A stretch of DNA of 64,000 nt from Actinobacillus genomosp. 1 (GCF_029774175.1 NZ_CP103834.1:1721001-1785000), one strand, 5' to 3'. Positions 43,931 to 53,085 are shown, counted from the stretch's first letter. Made by a program: numbers and translations. Notes: a model not told the origin generated them from the sequence alone.

Positions 43931-45181
43931 TTACGGCAGTAAGTTCTCTAGACGCCATAAGTCCGCAAAACTTGCACGTGCTTTAATTAAATAAGCCTGA
44001 TCGCCGTCCACCATAATTTCGACCGCTTGAGGACGTGAATTATAGGTTGAAGACATCGCCGCTCCGTAAGCCCCTGCCGAACGCATTGCAATCAGATCGC
44101 CTTGTTCAATCGCCAGTTCTCTGCCTTTACCTAAAAAGTCTGAAGTTTCACAAATCGGGCCAACTACGTCATAGACCGCTTTTTCACGTGCAAGTGATTG
44201 ATCTACCTCGGTAATTTGCATATAAGCTTCATAAAGTGCCGGGCGAATCATATCGTTCATACCGGTATCGACAATCGCAAAATTACGATCTTCATTCGCT
44301 TTAAGATATTCCACTTTAGTAACTAAGATCCCCGCATTTGCCGTGATCGCGCGCCCAGGCTCTAAAATGATCTCAAGATCCGCATAGCCTTTTAATTTTT
44401 CCAATAATGCTTTGGCGTATTCGGTCGGGTGTGGTGGCTCTTCGCCGTTATACGGCACGCCTAAACCACCGCCTAAATCTAAGTGATGTAACTCAATACC
44501 GTCTTCTTTTAATTGTTCCATTAATACAATCAAGCGATCAGTGGCATCTAAAAACGGTTGTAATTCGGTTAATTGCGAACCGATATGGCAATCCATACCG
44601 GTAATTTTCACGTTTGGTAACGTTTTGGCTAAACGGTATACCTCACGAGCTTGGGTTACGCTTACCCCAAATTTATTTTCTTTTAAACCGGTGGAAATAT
44701 AAGGGTGAGTATGCGCATCAACATCCGGATTTACACGCAATGAAATCGGTGCGATTTTACCTAATTGACCGGCAACTTCATTAATGCGGTGTAACTCGGC
44801 GATTGATTCGATATTAAAGCAACGAATGCCGACTTCTAACGCACGTTGAATTTCACTGTGTGATTTCGCCACACCGGAAAATACTACTTTACTCGGCTCG
44901 CCACCTGCGGCAAGTACACGTTCAAGCTCACCTTGCGACACAATATCAAAGCCCGAACCGAGGCGCGCCATTACATTTAATAAAGCGATATTGGAATTGG
45001 ATTTTACCGCAAAGCAAATCAAGTGCGGGTGTGCGCCGAATGCTTTATCAAAAGCGTGCCAATGACGCTCAAGCGTGGCACGAGAATAGATATAAGCAGG
45101 CGTACCGTGTTGATTGATGATATCTGAAACGGAAACGTCTTCCGCAAAAAGTTGTTGGTTTTTATAATTGAAATGATTCAT
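43931..45181 (-). CDS. lysA: Diaminopimelate decarboxylase
   Basis: This 416-residue PLP enzyme makes lysine from meso-diaminopimelate. It starts MNHFNYKNQQLFAEDVSVSD. The PLP lysine is in CFAVKSNSNIALL near residue 60, followed by GSGFDIVSQGEL, LDLGGGLGVPY and EPGRAITANAG, and GPICETSDFLGKGREL supplies the substrate-binding cysteine. It lies downstream of lptM, as in Haemophilus. Confidence 0.96.
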   Translation of the reverse strand: MNHFNYKNQQLFAEDVSVSDIINQHGTPAYIYSRATLERHWHAFDKAFGAHPHLICFAVKSNSNIALLNVMARLGSGFDIVSQGELERVLAAGGEPSKVVFSGVAKSHSEIQRALEVGIRCFNIESIAELHRINEVAGQLGKIAPISLRVNPDVDAHTHPYISTGLKENKFGVSVTQAREVYRLAKTLPNVKITGMDCHIGSQLTELQPFLDATDRLIVLMEQLKEDGIELHHLDLGGGLGVPYNGEEPPHPTEYAKALLEKLKGYADLEIILEPGRAITANAGILVTKVEYLKANEDRNFAIVDTGMNDMIRPALYEAYMQITEVDQSLAREKAVYDVVGPICETSDFLGKGRELAIEQGDLIAMRSAGAYGAAMSSTYNSRPQAVEIMVDGDQAYLIKARASFADLWRLENLLP

Positions 45182-45210
45182 TAATTTGTCCGTTGTGTTT
45201 GAAAAAATAA

Positions 45211-45298
45211 AACCACGGCAAACTCGCTACACTCGCATTTACAAAAAATCGAATAAATTCGACCGCTTGTTATACGTAGATTTTGAATTACCGTGGTT
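45211..45298. repeat. CCACGG inverted-repeat element between lptM and lysA
   Basis: AACCACGG (45211-45218) and CCGTGGTT (45291-45298) bound an element whose loop contains ATTCGACCGCTTGT, an Apl-type uptake signal. It resembles those at 38391 and 50235 and shows no coding capacity. Confidence 0.6.
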
Positions 45299-45303
45299 AG
45301 CAA

Positions 45304-45417
45304 TTATTTTGTTTGTTGTTGAGCCGGTTGCTGCTCAGGAAAATAAAGTGGGCCTTTTACACCGCAGGCAGCCAACCCGAACGATGCGATTAACGCCGCT
45401 AAAAATAATTTTTTCAT
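45304..45417 (-). CDS. lptM: LPS-translocon maturation lipoprotein LptM (YifL-like)
   Basis: This tiny lipoprotein gene encodes 37 residues beginning MKKLFLAALIASFGLAACG. The lipobox LAAC is followed by the family signature CGVKGPLYFP, then a short Q/P-rich tail. In E. coli LptM (YifL) assists oxidative maturation of LptD. AAGGA precedes it; the second of two adjacent ATG codons (45417) has the better spacing, the first would be 45420. It lies upstream of lysA, a position known from Haemophilus. Confidence 0.9.
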   Translation of the reverse strand: MKKLFLAALIASFGLAACGVKGPLYFPEQQPAQQQTK

Positions 45418-45481
45418 CATAAATCCTTGAGAGTAAATCGTCCGTTGATTCTAAAACAAATTGCGGTAATGAAAAAGTAAA

Positions 45482-45515
45482 AAAGCCGTTTCTCGTATTT
45501 TAAAGAAATGGCTTT
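45482..45515 (-). terminator. Hairpin between frdD and lptM
   Basis: AAAGCCGTTTCT (45482-45493) pairs with AGAAATGGCTTT (45504-45515) with one G-U pair, followed on the minus strand by TTTT. It is the second of two tandem stems after frdD. Confidence 0.65.
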
Positions 45516-45553
45516 GCAAGATTTCCTAAAAATTCAACCGCTTATACGACAAA

Positions 45554-45579
45554 AAAAGCCACCCTGACGGATGGCTTTT
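45554..45579 (-). terminator. Terminator of frdABCD
   Basis: On the minus strand AAAGCCATCC pairs with GGGTGGCTTT (one G-U pair), followed by a seven-base T run. It lies 17 bases beyond the frdD stop codon. Confidence 0.85.
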
Positions 45580-45595
45580 ATTCACGTTATATTGA

Positions 45596-45940
45596 TTACA
45601 GTGCGATTACTGCAAAGAACACAATCACTGAGTAGAGAGCGGATAATCCGTAGAATACCCAGCCACCCGCAGGAAAGTGAATTTTGAGGTCATGTAAACC
45701 ATGGTGCACACGGTGCATACCAGCCCACATTGGGAAAATGGTAACCGCTAAAATGACTAATTTACCTAACCAGGTGTGCGCAAACGCCACGATATTATCC
45801 ACCGGCACTAAACCGAGCGGTAATAACACACCTAAAATAAGAAGTAATATCGGGAAGCAAATTGCACTAATTGTACCGCCCGCACTAAACATTAACCATA
45901 CAGGCGGTTCGTTAGAACGTTTTGGATCTTGTTTATTCAT
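45596..45940 (-). CDS. frdD: Fumarate reductase membrane anchor subunit FrdD
   Basis: This 114-residue anchor has three membrane helices (residues about 15-40, 52-75 and 90-112) and helps bind menaquinol. PPVWLMFSAGGTISAICFP and PMWAGMHRVHHGLHDLKIHFPAGGW are family signatures. Two ATGs are close; the second (45940) is chosen because AGGGGAGA is too near the first (45946). It is the last frd gene. Confidence 0.93.
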   Translation of the reverse strand: MNKQDPKRSNEPPVWLMFSAGGTISAICFPILLLILGVLLPLGLVPVDNIVAFAHTWLGKLVILAVTIFPMWAGMHRVHHGLHDLKIHFPAGGWVFYGLSALYSVIVFFAVIAL

Positions 45941-45952
45941 TGCCATTCTCCC

Positions 45953-46345
45953 CTAGATATAAGTACATACTAATGCAACAAGGCTTACTAAGCCTGTTAC
46001 CGCCCAAAGTGCATTTTTTAAAATATTCGGATTTACACGTTCGTTTTTAACGATAAAAGTTAAAACTTGCGGTGTCATCACATATAATGTCGCAGCATGG
46101 TAAAGTAATGCGGCAATACTGATCACATTTAAAATAAATACAATCGGGTTTTGTAAGAAACTGATAAAACCGTCTAAACTTTCTCCGCCTAAACTGATTA
46201 CCCCGTGAAGCAATACCAGACAAAACCATACGGTCGCTAAACAAGTCGCTTCACGTACCATATACATTTTATAGAAGCTTGATTTTGTCCACCAATTCGC
46301 TTTCATTTCGCGTACATACGCTTTACGTTTAGTTGCTGTTGTCAT
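45953..46345 (-). CDS. frdC: Fumarate reductase membrane anchor subunit FrdC
   Basis: This 130-residue three-helix anchor pairs with FrdD to tether FrdAB at the inner membrane and exchange electrons with menaquinol. It has the conserved start KRKAYVREMKANWWTKSSFYKMYMVREATC and ends in a hydrophobic helix. It is eight bases after frdB. Confidence 0.94.
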   Translation of the reverse strand: MTTATKRKAYVREMKANWWTKSSFYKMYMVREATCLATVWFCLVLLHGVISLGGESLDGFISFLQNPIVFILNVISIAALLYHAATLYVMTPQVLTFIVKNERVNPNILKNALWAVTGLVSLVALVCTYI

Positions 46346-46353
46346 ATTGCCCC

Positions 46354-47088
46354 CTAGCCTTTTGGTTTAAGCATTGAAATTACGTAATCTTTCGCACTTT
46401 CCAATTTACCTTGGTTAATCGCAGAAGCCGGGCCGACATGTTTCGGACATACTTCTGAACAATAACCGACGAAAGTACAACTCCACACCCCGTTTTTAGA
46501 GCTTAAGAGTTTCATACGTTGTTCACGACCGTTATCACGGTTATCCAAGTTATAACGGTGAGCAAGGGTAATCGCTGCCGGACCGATAAACTCAGGGTTT
46601 AAACCAAATTGCGGACAAGCTGCATAGCATAGACCACAGTTAATACACATTGAGAATTGACGATATTTCTCTAATTGTGCCGGTGTTTGTTTAGTACGCT
46701 GACCTTCCGGTGCTTTATTATCGATAACATAAGGTTTGATTGCTTCGATGCTGTCGATAAAGTGGCTTAAATCCACCACTAAGTCACGCTCAATCGGGAA
46801 GTTTGCAAGCGGTTCGATTCGCATAAAACCGCTGTAATCACGTAAGAATGTTTTACATGCTAATTTCGGTTTACCGTTTACCATCATACCGCACGAACCG
46901 CAGATCGCCATACGGCAAGACCAACGATAAGAAAGCTCAGGCTCAAGTTCGTCTTTAATATAACCGAGTGCATCTAATAATGAAGTTTGGCTGTCGAACG
47001 GCACTTCATATTTGTCTAAATGTGGTTCGCTATCTGTTTCCGGATTATAGCGAAGCACTTCGATGGTCATTTTATTTAAATTTGCCAT
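46354..47088 (-). CDS. frdB: Fumarate reductase iron-sulfur subunit FrdB
   Basis: This 244-residue protein carries the [2Fe-2S], [4Fe-4S] and [3Fe-4S] clusters that pass electrons from the anchor to FrdA. Motifs are CRMAICGSCGMMVNGKPKLAC, CINCGLCYAACP and CTFVGYCSEVCPKH. It is 12 bases after frdA. Confidence 0.96.
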   Translation of the reverse strand: MANLNKMTIEVLRYNPETDSEPHLDKYEVPFDSQTSLLDALGYIKDELEPELSYRWSCRMAICGSCGMMVNGKPKLACKTFLRDYSGFMRIEPLANFPIERDLVVDLSHFIDSIEAIKPYVIDNKAPEGQRTKQTPAQLEKYRQFSMCINCGLCYAACPQFGLNPEFIGPAAITLAHRYNLDNRDNGREQRMKLLSSKNGVWSCTFVGYCSEVCPKHVGPASAINQGKLESAKDYVISMLKPKG

Positions 47089-47100
47089 ATTATCGCTCTC

Positions 47101-48900
47101 CTATTTTTGTGCCTGTTCTGCTGCTTTTTTCGCTTTTTCTTGCGCTTCCGCTTCCGCACCGTATACACGTTTTGCAGGTTGTGATTTAGTAATTTTCACA
47201 TCCGAATATTTAATCGTCGGTGTGCCGTCCGCATTGTAGAATGCTTGGGTGTGTTTTAAGTAATTCACATCGTCACGTTCGGTATAGTCTAAACGTTGGT
47301 GCGCACCACGAGATTCTTTACGTTCAACAGCCGAGCAAGCGATTGATTGCGCCACATCTAAGATGAAACCTAATTCGATTTTGTAGAGTAAATCGGTGTT
47401 AAACACGCTTGATTTATCTTTTACGCTGATATTTTTGTAACGTTCTCTTAATTCATGGATTTTATTGACCGCACCTTCCATACTTTCTTGAGTACGATAG
47501 ATACCGCAACCTTCTTCCATTGCGTCACCCATTTGGTTACGAATATCAGACCAAGATTCATTACCTTCTTGACGAGCTAAAGCATGTAAACGTGCAACAA
47601 CATCTTGTGCTTGCGCATCAATTTGCGCTTGGTTACGAGGACCGGCTTCTTGCGCACGGCGAGCGGCGTTTTCACCAGCCACTTTACCGAATACGACTAA
47701 CTCTGCTAATGAGTTAGAACCTAAACGGTTTGCACCATGCAAGCCTGAAGAAGCACATTCACCGACTGCAAATAAGCCTTTAATTGAAGTTTCTGCGTGC
47801 ATATCCACTTCAATACCACCCATTGTATAGTGTACAACCGGACGCACCGGGATTGGCGAAGTTACCGGATCTACACCTTCATAAGCACGAGCTAATTCAC
47901 AGATAAACGGTAAACGTTCAGTTAAGTGTTTTTCACCTAAATGGCGTAAGTCTAGATGCACTACATCCACGCCTTTTGCGGTTTTTAAAGTGTTACCTTT
48001 TTTCCATTCTTGCCAGAATGCTTGTGAAACTTTGTCACGCGGACCAAGTTCCATATATTTGTTTTCAGGTTTACCGATTGGTGTTTCAGGTCCTAGACCG
48101 TAATCTTGTAAGTAACGGTAACCGTCTTTATTGACTAAGATACCGCCTTCGCCACGACAACCTTCGGTCATTAAGATACCGGTATTCGGTAAGCCGGTCG
48201 GGTGATATTGAACGAATTCCATATCACGTAATGCCACACCGTGACGATACGCCATTGATAAACCGTCACCAGTTACGATACCACCGTTAGTATTGAAACG
48301 ATAAGTACGGCAACCACCACCTGTTGCGATAACGACTGCATTTGCATTGATTTGAACAAGCGTACCTTCCATCATATTCATCGCAACACAACCGCGAGCT
48401 TCGCCGTTGTCGGTTAAAATATCCAACACAAAATGTTCGTCAAAACGGACGATGTTAGGGTATTTGATAGAAGTTTGGAAAAGGGTGTGTAATAAGTGGA
48501 AACCGGTTTTATCCGCCGCAAACCACGTACGTTCGATTTTCATCCCACCGAAACGGCGCACGTTTACTTCACCGTCTTCACGACGTGACCAAGGACAGCC
48601 CCAACGTTCCAACTGGGTCATTTCAATCGGTGAATGTTCAACGAAATATTCCACAATATCTTGTTCGCATAACCAGTCGCCACCGCCTACGGTATCGTTA
48701 AAGTGGTTATCAAAAGAGTCTGTATCTTTGATGACTGCTGCTGAGCCGCCTTCTGCCGCCACTGTATGGCTACGCATCGGATAAACTTTTGAAATTAAAG
48801 CAATTTTAAGATTTGGATTTGCTTCCGCTGCTGCGATAGCTGCACGTAAACCGCCGCCGCCAGCACCGATAATCGCGACATCAAAATTAACACTTTGCAT
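47101..48900 (-). CDS. frdA: Fumarate reductase flavoprotein subunit FrdA
   Basis: This 599-residue catalytic subunit reduces fumarate to succinate in anaerobic respiration. The FAD site begins FDVAIIGAGGGGLRAAIAAA. The covalent FAD His is that of MRSHTVAAEGGSAAV near residue 45. HPTGLPNTGILMTEGCRGEGG and HYTMGGIEVD are catalytic-site segments. The ATG at 48900 has GGAGTG upstream; an in-frame ATG four codons earlier lacks spacing. Gene order frdABCD with divergent epmA is as in E. coli. Confidence 0.97.
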   Translation of the reverse strand: MQSVNFDVAIIGAGGGGLRAAIAAAEANPNLKIALISKVYPMRSHTVAAEGGSAAVIKDTDSFDNHFNDTVGGGDWLCEQDIVEYFVEHSPIEMTQLERWGCPWSRREDGEVNVRRFGGMKIERTWFAADKTGFHLLHTLFQTSIKYPNIVRFDEHFVLDILTDNGEARGCVAMNMMEGTLVQINANAVVIATGGGCRTYRFNTNGGIVTGDGLSMAYRHGVALRDMEFVQYHPTGLPNTGILMTEGCRGEGGILVNKDGYRYLQDYGLGPETPIGKPENKYMELGPRDKVSQAFWQEWKKGNTLKTAKGVDVVHLDLRHLGEKHLTERLPFICELARAYEGVDPVTSPIPVRPVVHYTMGGIEVDMHAETSIKGLFAVGECASSGLHGANRLGSNSLAELVVFGKVAGENAARRAQEAGPRNQAQIDAQAQDVVARLHALARQEGNESWSDIRNQMGDAMEEGCGIYRTQESMEGAVNKIHELRERYKNISVKDKSSVFNTDLLYKIELGFILDVAQSIACSAVERKESRGAHQRLDYTERDDVNYLKHTQAFYNADGTPTIKYSDVKITKSQPAKRVYGAEAEAQEKAKKAAEQAQK

Positions 48901-49242
48901 AATGCACTCCAAAATAATAGATTATTAATCAATATAACTCGCTTTTATTGTGCCACTATTTTTTATGCAAGATAAGCGTATTTTGTATTTTTAGGGGGAC
49001 AAAAAATCCGTTTTGTGATCTACCTCAAAAAAGGTAAATCAACTCATGGGCGTATTGATAATTACTCGTAATTATAGATAAGAATATATCTCATTTAGCG
49101 GTCTGATTTGCTTAAAATTTAGCAAACTATGCAACAAAAATTTTGTGGAAAAACGATCAAATTTACGATTCCGTAAAATTAGCTTTCGCAAAATAAAACA
49201 AATCTCGTTAGAATGAATTTTTTACGTCTAAAAATCATTTTT
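48901..49242. promoter_or_regulatory. Divergent frdA/epmA regulatory region
   Basis: This 342-base region holds an FNR-like box GTGATCTACCTCAA (49015-49028, eight of ten consensus positions, which also resembles a half CRP site) overlapping an inverted repeat TACCT-N6-AGGTA (49021-49036) that resembles a NarP site. An uptake-signal-like TTTAGCGGTC lies near 49097. No gene is visible. Binding is inference. Confidence 0.5.
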
Positions 49243-50226
49243 ATGAACGAATTAACTTTAGAAAATATTGAATGGAAACCGACCGCTTCCATTCAAAACC
49301 TGATTAAACGTAGCAAAATTATGGCGGAAATTCGCCAGTTCTTTAAAGATCGCGGTGTATTAGAAGTAGAGACCCCCGCATTGAGCGAATTTTCCGTGAC
49401 GGATGTACATCTTTCTACCTTCCACACACAATTTCTTTCGCCTTTTTCCAGTGAAGCGAAAACGTTACATCTGATGACCAGCCCCGAATACCATATGAAA
49501 CGTCTATTGGCGGCGGGTAGCGGTTCAATTTTTCAATTATGTCGCGTGTTTCGTAATGAAGAAGCCGGCAAACGTCATAATCCGGAATTTACTATGTTGG
49601 AATGGTATCGCCCGCATTTTGATATGTATCGTTTAATCAATGAGGTGGATGATTTATTGCAACAAATTCTGGATTGCGAACCGGCGGAATCTTATAGCTA
49701 TCAGTTCGTGTTCCAAACCTATGTCGGTTTAGATCCGCTGTCGGCAACCCGTGCGCAATTAGTAGAAAAAGCACGTAAGCACGGTTTTCCTTGTGAAGAT
49801 GATGAGAACAGAGATACGTTGCTACAATTTCTATTCAGTGAGATTGTGGAAGCGAATATCGGTAAAGAGCGTCCGACTGCGGTCTATCATTTCCCGTCAT
49901 CGCAAGCGGCACTGGCGCAAATCAGTTCGGAAGATCACCGTGTTGCGGAACGCTTTGAGGTTTATTACAAAGGCCTAGAATTGGCAAACGGCTTCCACGA
50001 GCTAAGTGATGCGAAAGAACAAATGCGCCGCTTCGAACAAGATAACATACACAGAACGCAAATGGGTTTACCGCCACAGCAATTAGATACTCGTTTTCTT
50101 GCCGCATTAAAAGCAGGCATTCCGAATTGTTCCGGTGTGGCGTTAGGTGTAGATCGCTTAATGATGATTGCGATGAATGCCGAAAAAATTGATGAAGTGA
50201 TGGCGTTTGGTGTAGAAAATGCCTAG
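49243..50226 (+). CDS. epmA: Elongation factor P lysyltransferase
   Basis: This 327-residue paralogue of class II lysyl-tRNA synthetase attaches beta-lysine to elongation factor P. The three class II motifs are present (FFKDRGVLEVETPALSEF, FRNEEAGKRHNPEFTMLEWYRP and GVALGVDRLMMI), but no N-terminal anticodon-binding domain, as expected. The ATG at 49243 gives the usual size (E. coli 325). Divergence from frdABCD is conserved. Confidence 0.95.
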   Translation: MNELTLENIEWKPTASIQNLIKRSKIMAEIRQFFKDRGVLEVETPALSEFSVTDVHLSTFHTQFLSPFSSEAKTLHLMTSPEYHMKRLLAAGSGSIFQLCRVFRNEEAGKRHNPEFTMLEWYRPHFDMYRLINEVDDLLQQILDCEPAESYSYQFVFQTYVGLDPLSATRAQLVEKARKHGFPCEDDENRDTLLQFLFSEIVEANIGKERPTAVYHFPSSQAALAQISSEDHRVAERFEVYYKGLELANGFHELSDAKEQMRRFEQDNIHRTQMGLPPQQLDTRFLAALKAGIPNCSGVALGVDRLMMIAMNAEKIDEVMAFGVENA

Positions 50227-50234
50227 ATAATTAA

Positions 50235-50298
50235 AAACCACGGAACACACGGACTACGCTGAATAAAATTTCCGTGCTATCCGTGTATTCTGTGGTTA
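50235..50298. repeat. CCACGG inverted-repeat element
   Basis: The left arm ACCACGGAACACACGGA and the right arm complementary with two mismatches (TCCGTGTATTCTGTGGT) flank a short loop that lacks an uptake signal. It lies between the convergent epmA and dapF and is probably a bidirectional terminator. Confidence 0.7.
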
Positions 50299-50315
50299 AA
50301 AGTACTTAGTTTAAT

Positions 50316-51140
50316 TTAGAGTTTAATAAAACCGTCATAAATATGGGTGGCATCACCGGTCATATATAACGGATGCCCAACACCCTCCCACTCAATTTGG
50401 AGCGAACCGCCGGGCAAATCTACCTGGACATTGTTATCTAATACACCTTGCATAATGCCTACCGCAACCGCACCGCAAGCACCGCTACCGCACGCCTGCG
50501 TTTCACCGGCACCACGTTCAAACACTCGTAATTTAATATGATTGCGATTCACCACTTGCATAAAGCCGATATTCGCGCGCTCAGGGAAACGATCATGATT
50601 CTCTAATAAAGGTCCGAGTTCATTAACCGGTGCCGTATTAATATCTTCAACTTGTAATACACAATGCGGATTCCCCATGGAAACCACCCCACATAATACC
50701 GTTTGTAAATCGGTTCTTAAAATATAGTTTTTCTCAAATTTATTTGCCGTAAACGGAATCTGTGCCGGCTCCCAAATCGGCTCGCCCATATTCACGCGAA
50801 CTTTTTCTTCACCTTTTAAAGTTAATACCATTTTTCCTTTAGCGGTACTGACATGAATATCTTGTTTATTAGTTAAACCTTTGAGCGTCACAAAACGGGC
50901 AAAGCAGCGCGCACCGTTACCGCATTGTGCCACTTCACTGCCGTCCGCATTAAAGATTCGGTAATGGAAATCCAGCTCCGGGTCATATGGCGGCTCAACC
51001 AATAGCAGCTGGTCAAAACCGACTCCACGATGACGATCAGCCAATTTACGAATTACATCTTCGGTTAAATAAACGTTCTGCGTCACACCGTCAATCACCA
51101 TAAAATCATTGCCAAGTCCGTGCATTTTTGAAAATTGCAT
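50316..51140 (-). CDS. dapF: Diaminopimelate epimerase
   Basis: This 274-residue cofactor-free epimerase interconverts LL- and meso-diaminopimelate for lysine and peptidoglycan. It starts MQFSKMHGLGNDFMVID. The two catalytic cysteines lie in AQCGNGARCFARF and QACGSGACGAVAVG. TAGGAAAT precedes the ATG at 51140; an in-frame start five codons upstream is less likely. It shares no operon with lysA. Confidence 0.96.
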   Translation of the reverse strand: MQFSKMHGLGNDFMVIDGVTQNVYLTEDVIRKLADRHRGVGFDQLLLVEPPYDPELDFHYRIFNADGSEVAQCGNGARCFARFVTLKGLTNKQDIHVSTAKGKMVLTLKGEEKVRVNMGEPIWEPAQIPFTANKFEKNYILRTDLQTVLCGVVSMGNPHCVLQVEDINTAPVNELGPLLENHDRFPERANIGFMQVVNRNHIKLRVFERGAGETQACGSGACGAVAVGIMQGVLDNNVQVDLPGGSLQIEWEGVGHPLYMTGDATHIYDGFIKL

Positions 51141-51320
51141 ATTATTTCCTATCATAAAAAAATTTAATTCTTAAATCTTATAGAGATTAGTTTTATTTAT
51201 TGCTATATTACAGTTCCTTTTCAAAGCATTCGTTCCGCTTGAGAAGGTTTTTGATTTCTGAAAAGGTTTTGCCTCAAGTATGATGGCTTTTTTGATGAAT
51301 TACAATGGAGTAATTAAATT

Positions 51321-52643
51321 ATGTCCGCAATGTTTCTTTTGCAATTTGCCATAGTTTTACTATGTATTTTGATAGGTGCCCGTGTGGGTGGTATCGGTTT
51401 GGGTGTTTTCGGCGGTTTAGGTCTTGCAATTCTTTCTTTCGGTTTCGGTTTAAAACCGGCGGGTCTGCCGATTGACGTAATGTTCATGATTATGGCGGTA
51501 GTATCTGCTGCTGCGGCAATGCAAGCGGCCGGTGGTTTAGATTATATGATTAAAATCGCAACTAATATTTTACGTCGCAATCCTAAATATATTACTTTTA
51601 TCGCACCGCTTGTTACGTGGACATTTACCGTATTAGCCGGTACCGGTCACGTAGCTTATTCCGTATTACCTGTTATCGCTGAAGTAAGCCGCCATAACGG
51701 TATTCGTCCGGAACGTCCGCTTTCAATGGCGGTAATCGCTTCTCAATTCGCTATCGTTGCCAGCCCAATCGCTGCGGCAGTCGTTGCGGTAGTTGCTTTC
51801 TTAGAACCGCAAGGTATCACTTTAGGTAACGTACTTTCGGTCACTATTCCTGCTACACTTCTCGGTTTAATGCTTGCCTGCGTATTCGTCAATAAAATGG
51901 GTAAAGAATTAAAAGACGATCCGCATTACCAAAAATTATTACAAGATCCGGAATACGTAAAAGCGAACAATACCAACACTAATCCTGCGGATGTTGCAAT
52001 TAAACCGACCGCAAAACTTTCCGTAAGCTTATTCTTATTCGGCGCATTATTAGTAGTATTAATGGGTGCAATGCCTTCTTTACGTCCGGTATTCGACGGT
52101 AAACCGATGGGTATGGCACATACGATTGAAATCGTTATGCTTACTATTGGTGCGTTAATCATCTTCTTCTGCAAACCGGACGGCAACGAAATTACTAAAG
52201 GTTCGGTATTCCATGCGGGTATGCGTGCGGTAATCGCAATCTTCGGTATCGCATGGTTAGGCGATACATTAATGCAAGGTCATATGACCGAAGTGAAAGA
52301 AATGGTATCAGGATTAGTAGAAACTGCGCCATGGGCATTTGCTTTCGCTCTTTTCCTACTCTCTGTATTAGTAAACAGCCAAGGGGCGACAGTCGCAACA
52401 CTTTTCCCATTAGCGGTTGCATTACACATTGACCCGACCGTGCTTATCGCAGTATTCGTTGCAGTAAACGGTTACTTCTTTATTCCTAACTACGGTCCGA
52501 TTATTGCTTCAATTGACTTCGATACCACCGGTACCACTCGAATCGGTAAATATATCTTCAACCATAGCTTTATGTTACCGGGCTTATTAAGCATGGCATT
52601 CAGTATCGCATTCGGTTTATTATTTGCGAATATTCTGCTTTAA
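51321..52643 (+). CDS. dcuB: Anaerobic C4-dicarboxylate transporter DcuB
   Basis: This 440-residue inner-membrane carrier exchanges external fumarate or malate for succinate during fumarate respiration. About 11-12 membrane segments are evident, starting FLLQFAIVLLCILIGARVGGIGLG, with family signatures AAAAMQAAGGLDYM, RRNPKYITFIAPLVTW, AGTGHVAYSVLPVIAEV and GTTRIGKYIFNHSF. The segment SLRPVFDGKPMGM favours DcuB over DcuA. It complements frdABCD nearby. TGGAG precedes the ATG. Confidence 0.93.
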   Translation: MSAMFLLQFAIVLLCILIGARVGGIGLGVFGGLGLAILSFGFGLKPAGLPIDVMFMIMAVVSAAAAMQAAGGLDYMIKIATNILRRNPKYITFIAPLVTWTFTVLAGTGHVAYSVLPVIAEVSRHNGIRPERPLSMAVIASQFAIVASPIAAAVVAVVAFLEPQGITLGNVLSVTIPATLLGLMLACVFVNKMGKELKDDPHYQKLLQDPEYVKANNTNTNPADVAIKPTAKLSVSLFLFGALLVVLMGAMPSLRPVFDGKPMGMAHTIEIVMLTIGALIIFFCKPDGNEITKGSVFHAGMRAVIAIFGIAWLGDTLMQGHMTEVKEMVSGLVETAPWAFAFALFLLSVLVNSQGATVATLFPLAVALHIDPTVLIAVFVAVNGYFFIPNYGPIIASIDFDTTGTTRIGKYIFNHSFMLPGLLSMAFSIAFGLLFANILL

Positions 52644-52662
52644 TTAGTTAATAAACTAAATC

Positions 52663-52700
52663 AAAAAGCCCTCCGACTATTAAGTCGCGAGGGCTTTTGT
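52663..52700 (+). terminator. Terminator of dcuB
   Basis: AAAAGCCCTC pairs with GAGGGCTTTT around a 15-base loop, followed by GTTTG. It lies 20 bases after dcuB and before the convergent crcB. Confidence 0.85.
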
Positions 52701-52711
52701 TTGCAAGAAAT

Positions 52712-53083
52712 TTAGAAAATCCGACCGCCTGTAAAAAAGCGTACTAGCAAAATTCCTAACACCGTACACAGGATTCCACCAATCAAATGTAAGCCGATTA
52801 CGCTCAATGCTTGATAGTATTTTTCGGTAAGTAACTTTTCGCTCACTTCTAACGAAAAGCTCGAGAAAGTGGTGAAACTGCCTAGAAAACCGGTAATAAA
52901 CAATAACTTCTGCCCGTCATTCAAATGCAGTCCGATAGCAATTCCAATTAAGAAGCAGCCGAGTAAATTGGCTAACAAGGTACCAAAAGCTAATTGACTT
53001 AGAAAACCGTTAAACCACACGCCTAATTGCCAGCGAGAAATTGCACCTAATACCGCACCGAGAGAAATCCAAAGAATAGTCAT
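52712..53083 (-). CDS. crcB: Fluoride ion exporter CrcB/FluC
   Basis: This 123-residue four-helix inner-membrane channel exports fluoride. Conserved stretches are GAISRWQLGVWFN, LLGCFLIGIAIG and GFLGSFTTFSSFSLEV (the phenylalanine-containing fluoride path). It lies two bases after an MFS gene on the same strand, so the two are cotranscribed. Confidence 0.93.
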   Translation of the reverse strand: MTILWISLGAVLGAISRWQLGVWFNGFLSQLAFGTLLANLLGCFLIGIAIGLHLNDGQKLLFITGFLGSFTTFSSFSLEVSEKLLTEKYYQALSVIGLHLIGGILCTVLGILLVRFFTGGRIF

Positions 53084-53085
53084 AG

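Noticed and set aside
45421..45595. cyaY next to lptM, as in Haemophilus
   Set aside because: The interval is only 175 bases and contains two hairpins; no frataxin-like frame is present.
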